DNA of 64,000 bases, from contig NZ_RHOK01000013.1 of NCBI RefSeq assembly GCF_003946175.1, positions 1 through 64,000 of the forward strand. The letters are read 5' to 3'. The DNA comes from Lacticaseibacillus suibinensis (GTDB lineage Bacteria > Bacillota > Bacilli > Lactobacillales > Lactobacillaceae). Both the position numbers and the translations under genes were made by a program. Positions 8,706 to 17,853 of this stretch are shown in pieces. The number at the start of each line of letters is the position of its first letter. The first letter of the stretch is position 1. The notes below the pieces were generated by a model, which did no database searches, was not told the origin of the DNA, and saw nothing but the letters and a program-made list of their open reading frames with translations.

Positions 8706-11700
8706 TTAATCTGTAATCCCTAAAATCAGTTTGATTTCTTCAGTACTCAAACCGGCCGTTTGCTCGACGCCGCCAAGGACTTGATCGACGAGGTCGCGCT
8801 TTTTAGCCTGAAGTTTGATGATCTGCTCCTCAATCGTGCCTTTGGTGATTAGCCGGTACACATCCACCGCGTGCTTTTGGCCAATGCGGTGGGCGCGGCC
8901 GGTGGCTTGATCCTCAACCGCAGGATTCCACCAGAGGTCGACCAGAATCACCACGCTGGCGCCGATCAGATTTAGGCCTGTGCCCCCCGCTTTCAACGAA
9001 ATCAGAAACAGGGACTTCTCACCGGCGTTGAACGCATCGACCATTTGCAGACGGTCCTTCGGCTTAGTGTCGCCGGCCAGCCGGAAATAGTCTTGGTGCT
9101 GGGCATCTAGGCGTTGCTGAATTTGGGCCAACATCTGAGTGAACTGGGAGAAAACCAGCACCTGTTTGCCGCCATCAAGGGCCTCATGAATCAAATCATC
9201 AAGCTGATCGAGTTTGCCCGAGCCGCCGCGATAATCGTCCAGGTACAGCGCGGGCGTATCACAAATTTGTCGCAGCCGGGTTAAACCGGCGAGAATGGCA
9301 AGCTTGTTTTTGACCAAGCCACTGGGAGACAGGCCTTTGACCTTCACCTGCATTTGCTGAAGCTGGGCCAGGTACACGGTCTTTTGAGCCTTCGTCATTT
9401 CGTTATGCAAGTTGAACTCGCTTTTGGCCGGGAGGTCCTTCAACACCTTGGCTTTTTCACGCCGCAGGATAAAGGGACTAACGCGCAACGCGATTTCTGC
9501 CGGAGTCAGCTGATTAAAGGCGCGCCTGCTTGGCAGCAGACCAGGCATTACCAAGGCGAAAATGGCCCAGAGCTCTTCCGGTCGGTTTTCGATCGGCGTT
9601 CCAGACAGCGCAAAGGTATTCTTAGGTTGCAACTGCCGCAGTGCTTGGTTGGTTTTGGCACTGCTGTTTTTGACGTTCTGGGCCTCATCCAGCACCAGAT
9701 ACCCTAAATCTAGCGCCGCATAGGTTTCTGCGTCACGCAAGGCACTGCTATAACTGGTGATCAAAAGATCCGCCCCCGCCGCAATCACAGCCTCCCGCTC
9801 GGCCTTGCTGCCGTCCACCACGACGGCTTGCAAGGCTGGAGTGAACTTCTCACACTCGGCGCGCCAGTTATACAGCAACGACGCCGGTGCCACCACCAAA
9901 TCAGGCTGGCCTGGTTGATGGCGGGCCGCCAAGAACGTCAACAGCTGCAGGGTTTTGCCGAGGCCCATTTCATCGGCCAAAATTCCGCCGAAGCCGTGCG
10001 CATCCAGCATTTCTAACCACTGCACCCCTGCCACTTGGTAAGGCCGCAGGTGAACATTGACCGAGGCCGGCACGTTCACAGGATACTGTTCTGGCTGCCT
10101 CAAATCAGCGGCAATCTGGTTAAATTGCGCATCAAAAGTGGCTTGATCACCCAGACTGGCTTGCACCACCAAGGCCTGGGCGGCAGAGACCTGCATTTGG
10201 CCGTACTTCAAGGTGCCATGGCGCAGTTGTGTTAACGCCTTCGAGAGATGGCGCAGTTGCTCGTCCACCATGACAATGCCACCATCACCGCGCTGCACGT
10301 ATGGTTTGGTGCCATCCAGTTGAGCCAGCACCTGGTCAATCGCCGCTGGGGCAATGCCGTCAAAGCTAAATGCGACTGTTAACAGGCCGCCGGCTTCGCT
10401 GACTGCCACCTGCGGATTCAGGTCAGCGCCGGTTTGCTGTAACGCCGATAGTGCCGGGTCAATGGTTACCACGCCGTTTTGCTTGAGGTTCGGCAATTCG
10501 GCAGTAAAAAAGTGATACAGCGTCTCGCCATCACTAAAGTTCTGATGCCACGCCCCATTGGCCGGCCAAAAACCAAGGTTGCGCAGATAATCTTGGGCCT
10601 GGGCTTCTTGGGTCGGATTACGTTCAATGCCACCCACTGGCGCATTTTCGGCAAGCAGTTGGTCGCCATACGCATACTGCAAGGTCAGATCAAGCTGCTG
10701 ATCATGCCGCGTCAGGTTGAAGTGCGCCACCATTTGCGGAACCTTAATCGTATCGGCTTGAACTTGGCCCACTTGCCCGAAAAAGTGCATGAATTCCTGG
10801 AGGGCGGCCATTTCATCAGCGCGAAAATGCAACAACGGCCCCTTGCCAGTGTGCTGGTCAATCGCCCAACTCAACTGGTTGAGAAGCTGATCCAGGTTCC
10901 CGGTTTGCGCTGGGGTGAGCTGAAAGGCATGATTAGCCGCCATAATCAGGCGTTCTGCCGGTATTAGAATACTGAAGGGCTGGTTGACCGCAACCGCAAA
11001 ACCCGTTCGATCACGCGTAACCTTCAGCTTGAGGGGACTTTGGCTAACATCGTATGGCGCAACGTTGAACGACCGATAAACCTCACCGTCATCAAAGGGT
11101 TCAAAACGAAACGCTGCGAGTTGATTAAACACCGGCGTCAGCGCCGTCACCTGGCCGACATTCAGCATGGCCAATTTGCGCGGGGCATTCGTTGAATAAT
11201 ACAAATGGTCAGTTTCCACTGGTGCCGTCACACTCAAGGCATCCAACACGGCTTGTTCTGGTGCGTCAAATGCAGTGTGACTTAAACTTAACTGCGCCTT
11301 CCCGCCAGTTTGAAAGGTGGCTTCTTCATTGTAGGCGCGCAAAAAGCCCTGCATATCGCCCACCACATACCACCGACCGCTGGCCTCCCCAACGCGCAAG
11401 GTCACGAAAAACCGCGGCTCGTCCAAATACGCTTCGCGGCGGTACTGGCCGATGAACAAGGTCACTTCGAGTTTCAGCGGTCCAGACCCAGCGGCGTTCA
11501 ACCCATGAAAATATTGCACCGGCGGTAGCGCCAAATGTGCCACCAATTGGGCCCCACTGGAGGCCGGGGCCTGGTGGTGTGACCGCATGGCGACGCTAGT
11601 CGGGGCATCCGCTTGCTTCATGGTCAGAATCACGGCGGCAATGTGTTTACAGTAATCATGGTCAAAAAAGTACGGGCAGTCACACCAATCATCGGCCTCA

Positions 11701-11858
11701 TCCGCCGCCACCACCACGTTGTAGGCTTCGGTGCCATACACCGTCGCCTGTACGAACCCGACGCTTTCATCCACCTGGTTGATTTCAACCTGACCGGCCC
11801 TCACCATTTTCCGTCCCCGGGTCCACATGACACTGGGCATTCGCCGTTCCAAATTCAT
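8706..11858 (-). CDS. SNF2-family DNA helicase with SWIM zinc finger
   Basis: 1050 aa. A SWIM zinc finger lies near residues 59-72 (CDC ... CKH). The central region is of the SNF2_N/helicase-associated type. Helicase motifs: Walker A near 628 (DEMGLGKT), DEAQ box near 723, SGTPIENR (motif III), AGGTGLNL near 961, and GRAHRIGQ near 989 (motif VI). These are Swi2/Snf2 ATPases that translocate on double-stranded DNA. The bacterial role is unsettled, with links to transcription recycling (RapA-like) or repair. ATG 11858 has GAGGTGA upstream. The gene is separate from yaaA (start 12645) and tex. All motifs look intact. Confidence 0.93.
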   Translation of the reverse strand: MNLERRMPSVMWTRGRKMVRAGQVEINQVDESVGFVQATVYGTEAYNVVVAADEADDWCDCPYFFDHDYCKHIAAVILTMKQADAPTSVAMRSHHQAPASSGAQLVAHLALPPVQYFHGLNAAGSGPLKLEVTLFIGQYRREAYLDEPRFFVTLRVGEASGRWYVVGDMQGFLRAYNEEATFQTGGKAQLSLSHTAFDAPEQAVLDALSVTAPVETDHLYYSTNAPRKLAMLNVGQVTALTPVFNQLAAFRFEPFDDGEVYRSFNVAPYDVSQSPLKLKVTRDRTGFAVAVNQPFSILIPAERLIMAANHAFQLTPAQTGNLDQLLNQLSWAIDQHTGKGPLLHFRADEMAALQEFMHFFGQVGQVQADTIKVPQMVAHFNLTRHDQQLDLTLQYAYGDQLLAENAPVGGIERNPTQEAQAQDYLRNLGFWPANGAWHQNFSDGETLYHFFTAELPNLKQNGVVTIDPALSALQQTGADLNPQVAVSEAGGLLTVAFSFDGIAPAAIDQVLAQLDGTKPYVQRGDGGIVMVDEQLRHLSKALTQLRHGTLKYGQMQVSAAQALVVQASLGDQATFDAQFNQIAADLRQPEQYPVNVPASVNVHLRPYQVAGVQWLEMLDAHGFGGILADEMGLGKTLQLLTFLAARHQPGQPDLVVAPASLLYNWRAECEKFTPALQAVVVDGSKAEREAVIAAGADLLITSYSSALRDAETYAALDLGYLVLDEAQNVKNSSAKTNQALRQLQPKNTFALSGTPIENRPEELWAIFALVMPGLLPSRRAFNQLTPAEIALRVSPFILRREKAKVLKDLPAKSEFNLHNEMTKAQKTVYLAQLQQMQVKVKGLSPSGLVKNKLAILAGLTRLRQICDTPALYLDDYRGGSGKLDQLDDLIHEALDGGKQVLVFSQFTQMLAQIQQRLDAQHQDYFRLAGDTKPKDRLQMVDAFNAGEKSLFLISLKAGGTGLNLIGASVVILVDLWWNPAVEDQATGRAHRIGQKHAVDVYRLITKGTIEEQIIKLQAKKRDLVDQVLGGVEQTAGLSTEEIKLILGITD

Positions 11859-11898
11859 CTTTTCACCTCAAGGTCTAACCACTAACAGTAAGTCTACC

Positions 11899-12645
11899 CT
11901 AGTCCCTTTGCCGCAAAAACACCAGGCGGTCAGCACTGGACAAGGTCGGCGCATACCGATAATGCGGGTCGTCAAACTGCTGCAACGCTTCAACTGTCTG
12001 CACCTGATGCTCGGCGGCAAAGCGCACCATCGCCCCGCGCGCCTGCTTTGCCAACGTCGCGCGCGTTTTGACCTGACCGGCGGCCAAATGACCAAAGACG
12101 ATGTCAATCATCTGATCTTGGGGTTTCAGGTATGGGGTAATGGCTTTGGCATATTCTTGCGAGGCCAGATTAATCACCGGGCCTTGCCAGTTCAAGGCCT
12201 GATACAAACGCTGGCCCCAGAACTGATAGAGGTTTGGAGCCGCACCGACTGCAAACCGACTGCCCATTTCCAAGCGGTACGGCACTATCGCATCAAACGG
12301 CCGCAGCACCCCGTAAAACCCTGAAAGAATGCGCAAGTTCGCCGCCAAGTAATCGAGGCCCGGGGCCGTCAGCAGATCCGGCGCCATGCTTTGATACTGC
12401 AAACCGACATAGCTCATCACCGCCGGCGTAACTTGCTGGCGCAAATCCAGCTGCTGCAGCCAGGCATAGTTGGCTTGCGCTAGACGGTCACTACACTGCC
12501 ATATCGCCTTAGCTTCCGCATATGAAAGCTGGCGCATGGCGGCCAGCAGTTGCTTGGTTTGCGGCAGAAACTGCGGCCAGGCCGTCGAAGCAAAGTCATC
12601 TGGGGCGACTTGCATTTTTTTGGTAGGTGAAATGATGAATTGCAT
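11899..12645 (-). CDS. yaaA: YaaA family peroxide-stress protein (UPF0246)
   Basis: 248 aa starting MQFIISPTKKM, the hallmark of YaaA/DUF328. Family members lower intracellular free iron under peroxide stress in E. coli and carry a DNA-binding fold. The start is placed at ATG 12645 because GAAAGGA lies 8 nt upstream; a longer frame reaches 12705 but lacks a ribosome site and family similarity. Other family-like blocks: YVGLQYQSM, GFYGVLRPFD, FWGQRLYQAL. It is divergent from the aldo/keto reductase at 12745, so the two promoters share about 100 bp. Confidence 0.93.
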   Translation of the reverse strand: MQFIISPTKKMQVAPDDFASTAWPQFLPQTKQLLAAMRQLSYAEAKAIWQCSDRLAQANYAWLQQLDLRQQVTPAVMSYVGLQYQSMAPDLLTAPGLDYLAANLRILSGFYGVLRPFDAIVPYRLEMGSRFAVGAAPNLYQFWGQRLYQALNWQGPVINLASQEYAKAITPYLKPQDQMIDIVFGHLAAGQVKTRATLAKQARGAMVRFAAEHQVQTVEALQQFDDPHYRYAPTLSSADRLVFLRQRD

Positions 12646-12705
12646 GAAAACTATCCTTTCTTCAGGGCAAGGCGACGCGTGCATCGGCGGCGCACTGTGG
12701 TACAC

Positions 12706-12719
12706 TGAAAGCGCATTCC
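12706..12719 (+). promoter_or_regulatory. cre-like box downstream of the reductase -10
   Basis: tgaaagcgcattcc matches the cre consensus at 12 of 14 positions and overlaps the end of a candidate -10 (TACACT, 12701-12706). CcpA binding here would block the promoter of the gene at 12745. Computed by eye, moderate support. Confidence 0.35.
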
Positions 12720-12744
12720 TAAACTAGCCTTAAAGGAGCTGACT

Positions 12745-13737
12745 ATGAATAATTACTTAGCCGCCAGCGAGCGGTATGACACCATGCAGTACCGCCGCGT
12801 GGGCAACAGTGGTTTGAAACTATCCGCTTTGTCGCTGGGCCTCTGGCACAATTTTGGTAGCGTCGATCCCTTAGCCAACCAGCGCCAGCTTTTGCGCCAT
12901 GCCTTTGACCTAGGCATCACCTGTTTTGATTTGGCCAATAACTACGGCCCAGAACCGGGCAGCGCGGAAACGAATTTCGGTCGGTTGTATCAAGCCGATT
13001 TTAAGCCTTACCGCGATGAGCTGATCATCACCTCCAAGGCCGGCTACACCATGTGGCCTGGCCCGTATGGGGATTGGGGCTCACGCAAATATATCATCGC
13101 CAGCTGCGACCAAAGCTTGCGCCGCACTCAGCTCGATTACTTCGATATTTTCTATTCCCACCGTTTCGATCCGGAAACGCCGCTTGAGGAAACGGCCTTG
13201 GCGCTGGATCAATTGGTCAAAAGCGGCAAGGCGTTGTACATTGGCCTTTCCAACTACGGCCCTGAAGCCACTGCCAAGATGACGACCATTTTCAAGGATT
13301 TGAAAACCCCATACATCATTAATCAAGACCGCTACAACCTGTTCAGTCAAGAAAAGGCCAAGGCGCTGTTCCCGACTTTGGCCGAAACCCATAAAGGCGC
13401 GGTGGTCTTCAGCCCGCTGGCGCAAGGCATGCTGACAGGCCGCTACCTCAATGGCATTCCCGCCGACTCGCGCGCAGCGCGCAAGGACAGTCCTTTCCTG
13501 AACGTCGAAAAAGTGGAAGCGCAGCTCGCCCAGATCAAGGCCCTCAACGGCATCGCCGAAAAACGCGGCCAAACGCTCGCTGAAATGGCGCTAGCTTGGG
13601 ACTTGCGGCAACCCGTTGTGGCGTCGGTCATCATCGGCGCGAGCCGCATTAGTCAATTGGATGATAACGTCAAGGCGTTGGACAATCTCACCTTCACCGC
13701 CGACGAAGAAGCCGCCATTGATCAAGTCCTAGCCTAA
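12745..13737 (+). CDS. Aldo/keto reductase (YghZ / Kv-beta-like subfamily)
   Basis: 330 aa TIM-barrel NADPH-dependent oxidoreductase. The catalytic tetrad is visible: Asp and Tyr in FDLANNYG near residues 60-66, Lys in ITSKAGY near 97, and His in FYSHRFD near 137. NADP-binding block near the C-terminus: VIIGASRISQL. The GSAETNFG and MWPGPYGDWGSRKY blocks fit the YghZ (L-glyceraldehyde-3-phosphate reductase, methylglyoxal detoxifying) branch, although the true substrate is unknown. ATG 12745 has AAAGGAG at good spacing; an inner ATG at 12784 is the alternative. Terminator directly downstream. Confidence 0.92.
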   Translation: MNNYLAASERYDTMQYRRVGNSGLKLSALSLGLWHNFGSVDPLANQRQLLRHAFDLGITCFDLANNYGPEPGSAETNFGRLYQADFKPYRDELIITSKAGYTMWPGPYGDWGSRKYIIASCDQSLRRTQLDYFDIFYSHRFDPETPLEETALALDQLVKSGKALYIGLSNYGPEATAKMTTIFKDLKTPYIINQDRYNLFSQEKAKALFPTLAETHKGAVVFSPLAQGMLTGRYLNGIPADSRAARKDSPFLNVEKVEAQLAQIKALNGIAEKRGQTLAEMALAWDLRQPVVASVIIGASRISQLDDNVKALDNLTFTADEEAAIDQVLA

Positions 13738-13742
13738 ACTTT

Positions 13743-13768
13743 AAACCGTCGCTACTGCGGCGGTTTTT
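13743..13768 (+). terminator. Rho-independent terminator after the aldo/keto reductase
   Basis: aaaccgtcgc / gcggcggttt stem with 4-base loop, followed by TTTTT. Confidence 0.8.
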
Positions 13769-13848
13769 GATTCCACTAGGCGAAGGCCGCGAAAATCGGT
13801 AAAATGAAGCTTAAGGACCACATTCTCTAGATTGAAGCAGGTGAGGCT

Positions 13849-14142
13849 ATGAAGCTCATTTTAGCTATTTTACTCCTCCTCTACGCAGGTGCAACGCTGA
13901 CCGCCGTATTCGTCAATGGCCGGCAAGTATTAGCCAAGCACACCTTGACGATTGGCGGCGCCGCGAGTCTGCTCTTGGGGCTATGGTGGCCGATCTTTGT
14001 GCCGCTGGGCCTCCTTGCGCTTTTGGTCGCAGCCGTAATGAATGGCTTACGCATGTACGGCGAAATTCATTTTTCGCATTTGGCGGTGCGGCTAGGCTAC
14101 TCGCTGGTGGTGATGCTGCTTTGGTGGTACGTCTGGGGTTAA
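13849..14142 (+). CDS. Small integral membrane protein (97 aa), unknown function
   Basis: ATG 13849 has an AGGTGA box upstream. The protein consists almost wholly of hydrophobic segments: an N-terminal helix (residues 1-20), a central pair (about 32-65, LLLGLWWPIFVPLGLLALL) and a C-terminal helix (about 77-97, ending WWYVWG). Three or four membrane passes are likely. No enzymatic motif, lipobox or conserved domain is recognised. It is flanked by terminators on both sides, so it is a single-gene unit. Function is not inferable from context. Confidence 0.75.
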   Translation: MKLILAILLLLYAGATLTAVFVNGRQVLAKHTLTIGGAASLLLGLWWPIFVPLGLLALLVAAVMNGLRMYGEIHFSHLAVRLGYSLVVMLLWWYVWG

Positions 14143-14150
14143 CTGGAATC

Positions 14151-14177
14151 AAAAGACGCGGCTGGGCCGCGTCTTTT
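14151..14177. terminator. Bidirectional terminator between the 13849 gene and etfA
   Basis: Perfect 12-bp stem aaaagacgcggc / gccgcgtctttt with loop tgg, T tract on both strands. It separates the + strand membrane protein from the minus-strand etf operon. Confidence 0.85.
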
Positions 14178-14188
14178 GTTTTGAACGA

Positions 14189-15151
14189 TTAATTCATTCT
14201 TTGCTTCAACGCGGTAATAAACGCTGCGGCATCCCCAGTGAAAGTGTAATCCGACTGGGCGAAAATTGGCGCCTGCGCATCGCGATTAACCGATACCACC
14301 AGTTTGGCTTGCGTCATCCCCACAATGAACTGCGTCGCGCCGGACACCCCAAGATTGAGGAGAAAATCAGGCGCAATGGTCGTGCCGCTTTGGCCAATTT
14401 GTTGCTCCACGGTGAAGTCAGGCAAATCTGTCAGCGGCCGTGACACCCCAACGCTGGCGCCAAGGCGGCTGGCAATTTCACGCGCATTGGCGATATCAGC
14501 CGGCGTCGCTGCCCCGCGGCCCAGGGCCAGCACTTTGTTAGCACTGGCGATGCCCGTAGCGTGCGACACCCGCACAGTTTCATCAACCACTCGCCCCTGG
14601 GGGCCGGTGGTTTGGGCCACCTCAACTGGCGTGATTGCTGGCATGGCTCCGGCTACTTTTTCGGCGGCAAACGTGTTTGGCCGCACTGACGCCATTTGCG
14701 GGCGCCGGTCTGGGCAGGTGATTTCACACATCACATTGTCGCCATAAGAAGGTTTCACTTGCACTAATAAATCGTCTTCATAGAAAAAGTCCAAGCAGTC
14801 GGCGGTCAGACCCGTTTGCAGCGCTGCCTGCACCCGCGGCGCAATCGAGCGGCCCAGTGGCGTGGCGCCAAACAGTACCGCGTTAGGCTGATACTCTCTT
14901 GCCAGCGTGGTTAAAGCCCCTGCCATCACCTCATCACTGGCCTGAGCATAAGCGACATTTTGACCCAACAAGATTTCATCGGGGCCATACTCACTGATGG
15001 CTTGCTCAAACTGCTGGTCCGGCGCTTCCAGTAAAACCACCACCACCTTTTTGCCCTTCGCGATGGCTTTGGCCTTCGTGATCAGCTGAAAAGTGACGGG
15101 ATTAATCCGGGCGGGTTCACGCTCGGCCACGATCCAAATTGCTTCTGTCAT
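14189..15151 (-). CDS. etfA: Electron transfer flavoprotein alpha subunit
   Basis: 320 aa. The C-terminal FAD domain carries the family signature: RPLTDLPDFTVEQQIGQSG, then GVSGATQFIVGM, then VNRDAQAPIFAQSDY. The N-terminal domain has the Rossmann-like ETF fold. EtfA binds FAD and with EtfB shuttles electrons between an acyl-CoA dehydrogenase and other carriers in the cytoplasm. ATG 15151 follows GGGAGGC; the gene lies 13 bp after etfB in the operon acd-etfB-etfA, and ends at the terminator 14151-14177. No quinone oxidoreductase partner is in the window. Confidence 0.95.
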   Translation of the reverse strand: MTEAIWIVAEREPARINPVTFQLITKAKAIAKGKKVVVVLLEAPDQQFEQAISEYGPDEILLGQNVAYAQASDEVMAGALTTLAREYQPNAVLFGATPLGRSIAPRVQAALQTGLTADCLDFFYEDDLLVQVKPSYGDNVMCEITCPDRRPQMASVRPNTFAAEKVAGAMPAITPVEVAQTTGPQGRVVDETVRVSHATGIASANKVLALGRGAATPADIANAREIASRLGASVGVSRPLTDLPDFTVEQQIGQSGTTIAPDFLLNLGVSGATQFIVGMTQAKLVVSVNRDAQAPIFAQSDYTFTGDAAAFITALKQRMN

Positions 15152-15164
15152 GTTCTTGCCTCCC

Positions 15165-15950
15165 TTAAATCAGGCCATGCTGCTGCATGATCACCAGCAA
15201 CTGATCAACGGCTGCCGCTGGTTCGCTTGGCAACGCCGTTTGCGCACGGGTCTTGGCTTCAGGGGCGTACACCTTGCGCACCACCGTTGGCGAGCCTTTT
15301 TGGCCGAGCTTTTCGGGATCCAAATCCAAGTCCGTGTCCCGCCAAATCGTGACCTGCTTTTCAAAACTCTGCTGAATGTGCAGCGGCGTTTCGTAGCGCG
15401 GCGTATTGGCCTCTGCCCGCACCGTGATCACCGCTGGTAAGGGCAGTTCAACGGTTTGGGTCAGACTATCAAGATCGCGCACCACGGTCAGTTGGTTGCC
15501 GTTAGCGGTCAGCTGGGTGGCATAGGTCGCCTGAGGCTGGTTCAAGTTAACGGCCATGATCGGCCCAACCTGACCGGTGTCGGCATCCACCGCCTGCCGG
15601 CCGAGCAGCGTCAAGTCGACATTGCCGATTTGGCGGACCGCCTGCGCCAACACATAACCCGTCGACAAGGTGTCGGCCCCAGCGAAGGCGCGGCTGCTCA
15701 ACAGATAGGCACTGTCGGCCCCCATCGCCAAGCCATCGCGTAAAATTTCAGCAGTGGAATCCGGACCCATGCTGAGTAGCGCCACTTCGCCGCCCACGGC
15801 ATCGCGCAAGCGTAGCGCGGCCTCAATGGCGTTTTTGTCGAAGGGGTTGATCCGCCCACTCATACCACCACGCATCAAGTTGTGGGTGACAGGATCAAAT
15901 TTAACATTATTGCTTTCTGGCACTTGCTTGATACAAACTACTATTTTCAT
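15165..15950 (-). CDS. etfB: Electron transfer flavoprotein beta subunit
   Basis: 261 aa. Family blocks: KIVVCIKQVP at the N-terminus, NPFDKNAIEAAL near residue 36, LLSMGP, then RAFAGADTLSTGYVLAQA and LLGRQAVDADTGQVGP, the nucleotide-binding segment. The AGADTLST segment resembles the NAD(H)-binding, electron-bifurcating clostridial type more than the mitochondrial AMP-binding type (inference, by eye). ATG 15950 follows GGGAGGC. It sits 12 bp downstream of the acyl-CoA dehydrogenase and 13 bp upstream of etfA. Confidence 0.95.
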   Translation of the reverse strand: MKIVVCIKQVPESNNVKFDPVTHNLMRGGMSGRINPFDKNAIEAALRLRDAVGGEVALLSMGPDSTAEILRDGLAMGADSAYLLSSRAFAGADTLSTGYVLAQAVRQIGNVDLTLLGRQAVDADTGQVGPIMAVNLNQPQATYATQLTANGNQLTVVRDLDSLTQTVELPLPAVITVRAEANTPRYETPLHIQQSFEKQVTIWRDTDLDLDPEKLGQKGSPTVVRKVYAPEAKTRAQTALPSEPAAAVDQLLVIMQQHGLI

Positions 15951-15962
15951 CAGCGCGCCTCC

Positions 15963-17084
15963 CTACTTGGCCAGTTCTGCCGCCGCGATTGCAGCGCGCA
16001 TCTTTTCGACGGTGCCTTCAGCGATTTCCAGCGCCCGGGCATCAGCAATTAGATGCGCCAGCGGATAGTCCCGGCTGTAGCCATAACCGCCGAAGACTTG
16101 CAAAGCGTCATCACACGCTGCGACCGCCGTGCGCGAACCGTAGGCTTTAGCCATCGTCGCTTCTTCGCTATAAGGCTGACCCGCCGCATGCAAGGCGGCG
16201 GCGTTCTGATACAGCAGGCGCGTGGTTTCGCGACCCATCGCAATATCCGCCAGCTTGCGTTGAATACTACCAAGCTCGCCGATTGGAGTGCTACCGGCTT
16301 TGCGCTCTTTGGCATAGCTGGTGGCTAGCCCGAGGGCGTGATCCATGATGCCCGTGAGCACTGCCCCCATCAAAATACGGGCATCGTCATGGGCTGAATC
16401 GCCAATTTCGCCGCCTTGGCCCACCTTGCCCAGGAGGTAATCGTCGCTGACCCGCACGTCATTCATGAAGATTTCACCCACTGGCGTGCCGCGCAGTCCA
16501 ATGAAGTTTTCCCGCTTTCCAAAGGCAAAGCCTGGCATATCCTGGTCCACCACGAACACTGACAATTCTTGCGGACCGGTTTTGGCCAAGACACAGTACA
16601 CTTCAGCTAAGCCGCCGTTGGTGATCATAATCTTGTTGCCGTTAAGGACCCAATCGCTGCCTTGCCGCACCGCCGTGGTCCGAATGCTCATGGGGTTGGA
16701 GCCACCGGTCGGTTCAGTCATGCCGAAGCCAAAAATCCGCTGGCCGGCCGTTGGGAAATACTTGGCCTGAAGCGCTGGGGTCCCGTACTTCAGCATTTGA
16801 TAAACCGTTTTGTAGTGACCTTCGAGCGTCGCTGCCATGCTGGCATTGCCTTCTGCCACGCGGCGCACCACTTCAGCGGTCACTTCCGGACCAAAACCGG
16901 CCCCACCGAATTCATGCGGGAGCATCACACTCAAAAAACCGGTCGCCACGACTTGCTCGAACAAGCCGTCGGGATAACGGCCGGCATGATCGATTTGCAA
17001 GTCCAACGGGGCGATTTCGTTGGCGGTAAATTCACTTGTCATCCGCAGCAACATTTGCTCCTGCGGGGTCCATTGTTTTGCCAT
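15963..17084 (-). CDS. Acyl-CoA dehydrogenase
   Basis: 373 aa from ATG 17084 (AAGGTGA 9 nt upstream; a GTG at 17096 would overlap that box). Family signatures: FGMTEPTGGSNP in the FAD/substrate region, QVFGGYGYSRDYPL near residue 335, and the catalytic glutamate probably E356 in IAEGT, matching the YEGT glutamate of short- and medium-chain enzymes. It would oxidise an acyl-CoA, or run in reverse as an enoyl-CoA reductase, with electrons via the co-encoded EtfAB. No thiolase, crotonase, hydroxyacyl-CoA dehydrogenase or CoA ligase is nearby, so the substrate is unknown. Promoter at 17130-17158. Confidence 0.93.
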   Translation of the reverse strand: MAKQWTPQEQMLLRMTSEFTANEIAPLDLQIDHAGRYPDGLFEQVVATGFLSVMLPHEFGGAGFGPEVTAEVVRRVAEGNASMAATLEGHYKTVYQMLKYGTPALQAKYFPTAGQRIFGFGMTEPTGGSNPMSIRTTAVRQGSDWVLNGNKIMITNGGLAEVYCVLAKTGPQELSVFVVDQDMPGFAFGKRENFIGLRGTPVGEIFMNDVRVSDDYLLGKVGQGGEIGDSAHDDARILMGAVLTGIMDHALGLATSYAKERKAGSTPIGELGSIQRKLADIAMGRETTRLLYQNAAALHAAGQPYSEEATMAKAYGSRTAVAACDDALQVFGGYGYSRDYPLAHLIADARALEIAEGTVEKMRAAIAAAELAK

Positions 17085-17109
17085 CGCTGACTTCACCTTC
17101 TTTTATTTG

Positions 17110-17158
17110 ATAAATCGCTTACAAGAACTATTGTACACCTCTGCACATGGCTTGCCTA
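17110..17158 (-). promoter_or_regulatory. Candidate promoter and cre-like box of acd-etfBA
   Basis: Minus strand: -35 TAGGCA, 17-bp spacer, -10 TACAAT (17135-17130). A cre-like TGTAAGCGATTTAT (17123-17110; 12 of 14, with the central Y position changed to A) lies just downstream of the -10. The promoter is reasonable; the cre call is weak. Confidence 0.4.
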
Positions 17159-17214
17159 TCCTGTTATATTTATTTCTTATAAACTGTATTAATATCCGTG
17201 GCCGATAAAACTGC

Positions 17215-17742
17215 TTAATCCTGAATTTTTCGCCATTCTTCGCGGAGAATGCCATATTTCACCGAATCGTAATATTGTCCCTGCCAAAAGCAAACCTGCC
17301 GAATCCGGCCTTCTTCTTTCATCCCCACGGCGGCGCCGAGCCGCAGCATCCGCTCATTGCCTGACCAAGTGGTAAAACCCAGATGCGGTAAGTCTGTGAT
17401 GGCAAACAAGTGGGTCAGCCATAGCCGCAGTGCTTGGCGGCCAAGGTGCTGGCCCCATAATCCTTCCCGGTAGATGACTAGCCCCACTTCGAGCCACCGC
17501 TTCAAATCACCGTCTTCATAATAAGCAGAAATGGCTCCGACCAGCTCACCATCGCTGACGATTACTTGCCTTAGAGGATTGGCCACCCACCGCCTCGCCG
17601 CTAAAAATTCCGCTAAAGTCGGCGCGACATCATGGAAATATGGTCCGTTCCATTTGGTCCATTCCGCGTTTGGGTTACTGTAAGCCAGTTGCCACAGTGT
17701 CGTTTGTTCGTCTGCCCGCAACGGGCGGATTGTGACGGTCAT
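17215..17742 (-). CDS. GNAT family N-acetyltransferase
   Basis: 175 aa, RimJ/RimL-like GNAT. Starts MTVTIRPLRADEQT; acetyl-CoA binding region around VGLVIYREGLWGQHLGRQALRLWL, followed by LGFTTWSGNERMLRLGAAVGMKEEGR, the usual end of the fold. ATG 17742 has GGAGGGG upstream. Substrate unknown. It lies between the acd operon and the GH84 gene without a shared transcription unit that can be shown. Confidence 0.85.
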   Translation of the reverse strand: MTVTIRPLRADEQTTLWQLAYSNPNAEWTKWNGPYFHDVAPTLAEFLAARRWVANPLRQVIVSDGELVGAISAYYEDGDLKRWLEVGLVIYREGLWGQHLGRQALRLWLTHLFAITDLPHLGFTTWSGNERMLRLGAAVGMKEEGRIRQVCFWQGQYYDSVKYGILREEWRKIQD

Positions 17743-17779
17743 GTCATCCCCTCCTTGAATTTAGTGTACCGGAAAGCGC

Positions 17780-17817
17780 CACAAAAACAATGGCGCTGCC
17801 GAGAAGGCAACGCCATT
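17780..17817 (-). terminator. Terminator downstream of the GH84 gene
   Basis: Minus strand: aatggcgttgcc / ggcagcgccatt stem with loop ttctc and one mismatch, followed by GTTTTTG. It lies about 36 bp past the GH84 stop. Confidence 0.7.
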
Positions 17818-17853
17818 GCGCCAGAAACCTAAATTAAGCAAGACTGTCGCCGC

